Position numbers and translations under genes: made by a program
DNA from: CAIQIA01 sp945861105
Lineage (GTDB): Bacteria; Cyanobacteriota; Cyanobacteriia; PCC-6307; Cyanobiaceae
Direction of reading: 5' to 3'
NCBI GenBank assembly: GCA_947488815.1
Contig: CANLCC010000044.1
Location: 1 to 18,009 of the forward strand
DNA length: 18,009 nucleotides
Notes under the pieces: model-generated
What the model saw: only the letters and a program-made list of their open reading frames with translations
The model's database searches: none
What the model was told of the DNA's origin: nothing
Shown here: piece after piece, positions 14,506 to 18,009 of the stretch
Position numbering within the stretch: position 1 is the first letter of the stretch
Layout of the letters: each line of letters starts with the position of its first letter

Positions 14506-15122
14506 TGCCCCAGCTGGTGGTGCTGGCCCGCCGGCCAGGCCCGCTGCAGGGCAAGACGCGGCTGCGGGGTCGGCTGGGGGCCGAGAGCTGCGGCCGTCTC
14601 CAGGCCCGGCTGCTGGAGCACACACTCAAGGTGGCTGACGGCTGGGCCACCGCCACCGGCGGCACGGTGCGGCTGCAGCTGGCCGGGGCAGGCCCGCGCA
14701 GCTGTGGCCGGCCACCTTGGCGCCACTGGCAGGCGACACCACAGGGGAAGGGCAGCCTGGGGCTGCGGCTGCAACGGGCCGTGGTGATGGCCCGGCGCCA
14801 TGGCGATGGGGCCGTGGTGCTGATCGGCGCCGACCTGCCCGACCTGGCGGTGGAGGATCTGCTGAACGCCGGCGACCTGTTGCAGCGGCGGCCCCTGGTG
14901 CTGGGGCCGGCGACCGATGGCGGCTACTGGCTGCTGGGACTGGCGGCTTCGGTGCCGAGCACCGTGGTCGGCGGCCAGCTGTTCGGTGGCATCGGCTGGG
15001 GCGGGGACCAGGTGCTGGCCACCACCCTGGCGCGGGCCCAAGGGCTGGAGCTGGCGGTGGGGCTGCTGCGGCGGGCCAGTGACCTCGACCGCCCGGAGGA
15101 TCTGCAGCCATGGCTGGCGTGA
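14505..15122 (+). CDS. TIGR04282-type GT-A fold transferase (DUF2064)
   Basis: 205-residue protein of the glycosyltransferase-A superfamily, resembling the family named rSAM/selenodomain-associated transferase 1. It shows the nucleotide-binding start (QLVVLARRPGPLQGKTRLR), the IGADLPDL segment carrying the acidic metal-binding site, and GPATDGGYWLLGL. Substrate and product are unknown. The ATG overlaps the htrA stop, and the 3' end overlaps the following TIGR04283-type gene by 13 nt, so the three genes are probably one transcript. These two transferases often sit side by side; no radical-SAM partner is visible in this window. Confidence 0.85.
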   Translation: MPQLVVLARRPGPLQGKTRLRGRLGAESCGRLQARLLEHTLKVADGWATATGGTVRLQLAGAGPRSCGRPPWRHWQATPQGKGSLGLRLQRAVVMARRHGDGAVVLIGADLPDLAVEDLLNAGDLLQRRPLVLGPATDGGYWLLGLAASVPSTVVGGQLFGGIGWGGDQVLATTLARAQGLELAVGLLRRASDLDRPEDLQPWLA

Positions 15123-15856
15123 CCGCCGACGCCTGGAGCGTGGTGGTGCCGGTGCTGAACGAGGCCGACCACCTGGCGGGACTGCTGGCGGGACTGGCCG
15201 AGGCCGGGGAGGTGTGGGTGGTGGATGGTGGCAGCGACGACGGCAGCCGCACCATTGCCCGCACGATGGGGGCCCACGTGATCCGCAGTGAGCCCGGCCG
15301 GGGTCAGCAGCTGCAACGGGGTGCCGCCGAGGCGAACCGGCCGTTTCTGCTGCTGGTGCATGGCGATGTGCGGCTGCCGGAGGACTGGGCCCTGCAGCTG
15401 GCTTCGGCCCTCGAGCAGCCCGGGGTGGTGGCCGCCGCCTTCCGGCTGCGGGTGCGCGGGCAAGGCTGGCGGCTGCGATTGCTGGAGCGGCTGGTGGACC
15501 TGCGCAGCGGCTGGGGCCAGCGGCCCTACGGCGACCAGGGGCTGGCCCTGCGGCGCAGCACTTATCAGGCCGTGGGCGGCGTGCGACCCCTGGCGCTGAT
15601 GGAAGACCTGGAGCTGGTGGAACGGCTGGCACGCCACGGCAGGCTGGCGCTGGTGCCGGCGGCGGTGCAGGTGTCCGACCGGCGCTGGCGGCGGCTGGGG
15701 GTGTGGCGCACCGCCTGGCGCAACGCACAGTTGAGGCGTGCCTGGCGGCGGGGGGTCTCGACTGACGTGCTGGCCGAACGCTACCGGGCAGGGCAAGGTC
15801 AGCGGCTGTACCAGAACACGCAACGCACGCCGTCGGGTTCAAGGGTCCAGCCCTGA
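15110..15856 (+). CDS. TIGR04283-type family 2 glycosyltransferase
   Basis: 248-residue GT2-like glycosyltransferase resembling rSAM/selenodomain-associated transferase 2. Motifs in order are VVVPVLNEADHL (residues about 11-22), VDGGSDDGS (nucleotide-sugar binding), HGDVRLP (DxD-like metal site), PYGDQGLALRR, and MEDLELVERL (catalytic acid region). The C-terminus is Arg-rich. The acceptor is unknown. GGAGGA lies 9 nt upstream of the ATG, inside the preceding gene. The last 58 nt overlap the - strand acetyltransferase gene tail to tail. Confidence 0.87.
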   Translation: MAGVTADAWSVVVPVLNEADHLAGLLAGLAEAGEVWVVDGGSDDGSRTIARTMGAHVIRSEPGRGQQLQRGAAEANRPFLLLVHGDVRLPEDWALQLASALEQPGVVAAAFRLRVRGQGWRLRLLERLVDLRSGWGQRPYGDQGLALRRSTYQAVGGVRPLALMEDLELVERLARHGRLALVPAAVQVSDRRWRRLGVWRTAWRNAQLRRAWRRGVSTDVLAERYRAGQGQRLYQNTQRTPSGSRVQP

Positions 15857-16320
15857 CGGCGGTAGAAATCGACCACGTCGGGGTCGGCGAAGAGGGTTGC
15901 GCGCTCGACCCCCATGATCTGCAGCCGTTCGACGATGACCTGCATCATCCCGCGGCCGAGGCCTGAACGCTGGTAGAGGGGATGGATGGCCAGGTCCCAG
16001 ATGGTGGCATCGAGCACGCCATCACCGGTGCAGCGGGCAAACCCCACCAGACGCGGCACCCGCGGATCGTGGCGCCAGAGGCCCACCACCAGCAGGCTGT
16101 TGTCGAGGGCCCGCCGCACCCGTCGCAGGGGCCGACGGCTCCAGCCGACGGCGTCGCACAGCTGCTCAAGTTCCACCAGGTCGATGGGCCGCTCGAAGCT
16201 GGCCACCAGCCGCAGGCGGTCGCTGGCAATGGGCAGCTCGCGGCAGGTGCTGCCGTACAGACCCTGCAGCAACGGATCGTCCGGGGCAGTGGTGGGGCCG
16301 ACGGCCGGGGACGAAACCAT
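15799..16320 (-). CDS. GNAT acetyltransferase, Ycf52/NSI-like
   Basis: 173-residue GCN5-related N-acetyltransferase. The acetyl-CoA binding loop is in IWDLAIHPLYQRSGLGRGMMQVIVERL (R/Q-x-x-G-x-G type), and the C-terminal strand reads LFADPDVVDFYRRQGW. The segments LYGSTCRELPI, LCDAVGWSRRPL and LVGFARCTGDGVLDATIWD resemble, from memory, the cyanobacterial/plastid Ycf52 family related to plant NSI acetyltransferases. The substrate is not known from sequence. The gene follows the ABC exporter by 68 nt on the same strand and its end overlaps the + strand glycosyltransferase by 58 nt. The first 20 residues are poorly conserved, so the exact start is less sure. Confidence 0.87.
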   Translation of the reverse strand: MVSSPAVGPTTAPDDPLLQGLYGSTCRELPIASDRLRLVASFERPIDLVELEQLCDAVGWSRRPLRRVRRALDNSLLVVGLWRHDPRVPRLVGFARCTGDGVLDATIWDLAIHPLYQRSGLGRGMMQVIVERLQIMGVERATLFADPDVVDFYRRQGWTLEPDGVRCVFWYSR

Positions 16321-16367
16321 GGCTGCTGCTGATCGCCGGCGGCGGTGTGGTGTGACTGGGTTGCTGG

Positions 16368-16373
16368 ACTGTA
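16368..16373 (-). promoter_or_regulatory. weak candidate -10 element for the GNAT gene
   Basis: On the - strand this reads TACAGT, four of six matches to TATAAT, about 48 nt before the GNAT start and inside an imperfect inverted repeat (CTGGACT-GT-AGTCAG). No -35 element is clear. The gene could equally be read through from the ABC exporter upstream. Confidence 0.2.
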
Positions 16374-16388
16374 GTCAGGCCGCGGCCC

Positions 16389-18009
16389 TCAGAGGCTGGC
16401 CAGCCCCCGCTCCTGTAGCGCCGCCAACTGGGCGTAGAGCCCCCCCTGGCGGCGCAGCTCCTCGTGGGGTCCCTGTTCGACCACTTCGCCACGGCGCAGC
16501 ACGACGATGCGATCGGCCGCCTCGACGGTGGCCAGGCGGTGGGCGATGACGATGGCGGTGCGGCCGCTGAGCATCCGTTCCAGGTCCCGCTGCAGGGTGG
16601 CCTCCGTCGAGGGGTCGAGGAAGGCCGTGGCCTCATCCATCACCAGCACCGACGGATCGCGCAAGGCGACACGGGCGACGGCCAGCAGCTGCCGTTCCCC
16701 CGAACTGAGGTTGCCGCCCCGTTCCCGCAGGGGGGTGTCGAGCCCCTGGGGCAGGTGGTTCAGCAGACCCTCGAGGCCCAGCTCGTGGCAGTGGCGGGCC
16801 AGGCTGGCGTTGCTGATGTCGGCCCCCAGCCGCAGGTTGTCGGCGACGGTGCCGCTGAACAGGAACGTGTCCTGCAGCACCACCCCCAGCTGACGCCGCA
16901 GTTCGGCCAGCGGCAGCTCGCGGATGTCGACCCCATCCAGCAGGATGCGGCCCTGCTGGGGTTCATAGAGCCGGCAGAGCAGGCGGATGATGGTGCTCTT
17001 GCCCGACCCCGTCGGCCCCACCAGGGCCACGTGCTCGCCGGGGCTGATCTGCAGCTGCAGCCGGCGCAGGATCAGTTCGTCGGGCCGGTAGCCGAAGCTG
17101 ACGTCGTCGAACACCACCGCCCCGCCGCCGCCATCACGGACCGGTGGCAACGGCCGACCGGCCGCCAGGTCGGGTTCGGTCTCGATCTCCCGCAGCTCAC
17201 CGATGCGTTCGATGGCGGTGAGGCCCCCCTGCAGCTGGGTGAACCGTTCGGCCATCTGCCGCAGGGGATCGAACAGGCGCTGGGAATAAAGAATGAAGGT
17301 GGTGAGGGTGCCGAGGCCGATGACCCCGGCGGTGACAAGGCTGCCCCCCAGGGCCAGCACCAGGGCGATGGCCACCAGCGCCACCCACTCGAGCAGGGCC
17401 GAGATCGCACTGTCGTAGAAGACCGTGCCATCAACGGCATGGCGGTAGCGGTCGTTGGTGCGGGCGAAGGCGGCACTGTTGTAGTCCTCGCGGCGGAACA
17501 TCTGCACCACATCGAGCCCCTGCAGGTTCTCCTGCAGGTCGGCATTGAGCTGCGACAGTTCTTCGCGCACGCGGTAGTTGGCGCGGCGGTAGCGCTGCTG
17601 CAGGCGGATCACCAGCCAGCCCACCGGCAGCTGCAGGGCCAGGAGCATCAGCCCCAGCCGCGGTTCGGTCGACAGCATGAGGGTGGCGATCACCACCAGG
17701 GTGACCACATCGGCCAGCACCCCGATGGCACCGGTGCCCACCAGTTCGGTGAGGGCCTCGACATCACTGGTGAGGCGGGTGAGCATCTTGCCCACCGGTG
17801 TGCGGTCATGCACCGCCAGGGGAAGGGCCAGGGCATGGCCGAAGAGATCGGTGCGCAGGCGGTGGGTGAGGCGCTGGCCGATGGTCTGCACCATCAGGCT
17901 CTGGCTGCCCTGCAGCAGCAGCCGCACCGCCACCGCCAACAGCAGCAGCACCACCAGCTGGCCCACCGCCTGGCCCACGGGCAAGCCCTGCAGCCACGAC
18001 CAGCCCGGC
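16389..18009 (-). CDS. ABC exporter (MsbA/multidrug type), 5' end missing
   Basis: Half-transporter with an N-terminal membrane domain and C-terminal ATPase; 539 residues are visible and the frame is open to the window edge (PGWSWLQGLPVGQ...), so the first one or two helices and the true start lie outside. The ATPase shows Walker A GPTGSGKS, the Q-loop VLQDTFLFSG, the ABC signature as LSSGERQ (rather than LSGGQ), Walker B VLVMDEAT, and the H-loop IAHRL. The membrane part includes RTPVGKMLTRLTSDVEAL, typical of type IV exporters that act as dimers on lipids, drugs or peptides. The substrate cannot be read from sequence. The downstream acetyltransferase gene may be co-transcribed. Confidence 0.93.
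   Translation of the reverse strand, partial: PGWSWLQGLPVGQAVGQLVVLLLLAVAVRLLLQGSQSLMVQTIGQRLTHRLRTDLFGHALALPLAVHDRTPVGKMLTRLTSDVEALTELVGTGAIGVLADVVTLVVIATLMLSTEPRLGLMLLALQLPVGWLVIRLQQRYRRANYRVREELSQLNADLQENLQGLDVVQMFRREDYNSAAFARTNDRYRHAVDGTVFYDSAISALLEWVALVAIALVLALGGSLVTAGVIGLGTLTTFILYSQRLFDPLRQMAERFTQLQGGLTAIERIGELREIETEPDLAAGRPLPPVRDGGGGAVVFDDVSFGYRPDELILRRLQLQISPGEHVALVGPTGSGKSTIIRLLCRLYEPQQGRILLDGVDIRELPLAELRRQLGVVLQDTFLFSGTVADNLRLGADISNASLARHCHELGLEGLLNHLPQGLDTPLRERGGNLSSGERQLLAVARVALRDPSVLVMDEATAFLDPSTEATLQRDLERMLSGRTAIVIAHRLATVEAADRIVVLRRGEVVEQGPHEELRRQGGLYAQLAALQERGLASL

Overview
The window reads as chromosome of an alpha-cyanobacterium, most like the Cyanobium / high-GC freshwater-brackish Synechococcus group. 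The evidence is Form IA RuBisCO inside a cso-type alpha-carboxysome operon, cyanobacterial NdhF4/NdhD4 and a CO2-hydration (CupB/ChpX) gene, a cyanobacterial-type DnaA, and uniformly very high G+C by eye. This assignment is inference from gene content. No mobile element, CRISPR array, tRNA or rRNA was seen.

Region 1 (1-6561, + strand) is the alpha-carboxysome operon, entered inside cbbL: cbbL (5' part missing), cbbS, csoS2, csoSCA (csoS3), csoS4A, csoS4B and a BMC-domain shell gene with a long Pro/Ala-rich N-terminal extension (csoS1E-like). Spacing is very tight from csoS2 to csoS4B, with TGATG stop/start overlaps. The only sizeable gaps are cbbL-cbbS, which holds a strong hairpin without a U-tract, and cbbS-csoS2, which holds a textbook intrinsic terminator (9-bp stem, 4-nt loop, seven T). 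The second element probably sets the large excess of RuBisCO over scaffold and shell messages.

Region 2 (6567-11902, + strand) continues in the same direction with a bacterioferritin-like diiron protein, ndhF4, ndhD4, chpX/cupB and a catalytically degenerate pterin-dehydratase-like RuBisCO assembly factor (acRAF). Together regions 1 and 2 form a compact inorganic-carbon island. A modified NDH-1 complex hydrates CO2 to bicarbonate, the carboxysomal carbonic anhydrase reconverts it inside the shell, RuBisCO fixes it, and acRAF helps RuBisCO assemble.

Region 3 (11885-18009) is ordinary chromosome. dnaA lies on the - strand, tail-to-tail with acRAF (18-nt overlap). It shares a 107-bp divergent intergenic region with an HtrA/Deg-type serine protease. 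That region has a -10-like TATATT for dnaA and a 16-bp inverted repeat. Two glycosyltransferase-fold genes (TIGR04282- and TIGR04283-like) follow htrA with overlapping ends. A Ycf52/NSI-like GNAT acetyltransferase and an ABC exporter, cut by the window edge, lie on the - strand. The acetyltransferase overlaps the second glycosyltransferase by 58 nt tail-to-tail.

Most of the window is known biology in a known arrangement. The parts that best repay a second look are the two RNA hairpins flanking cbbS, the disordered tails on two shell proteins (CsoS1E-like N-terminus with an internal ATG exactly at the BMC domain, and the CsoS4A Pro-rich C-terminus with a 12-bp tandem duplication), the Cys-less short M-repeat in CsoS2, the heme-competent ferritin-like gene, and the dnaA/htrA intergenic inverted repeat.
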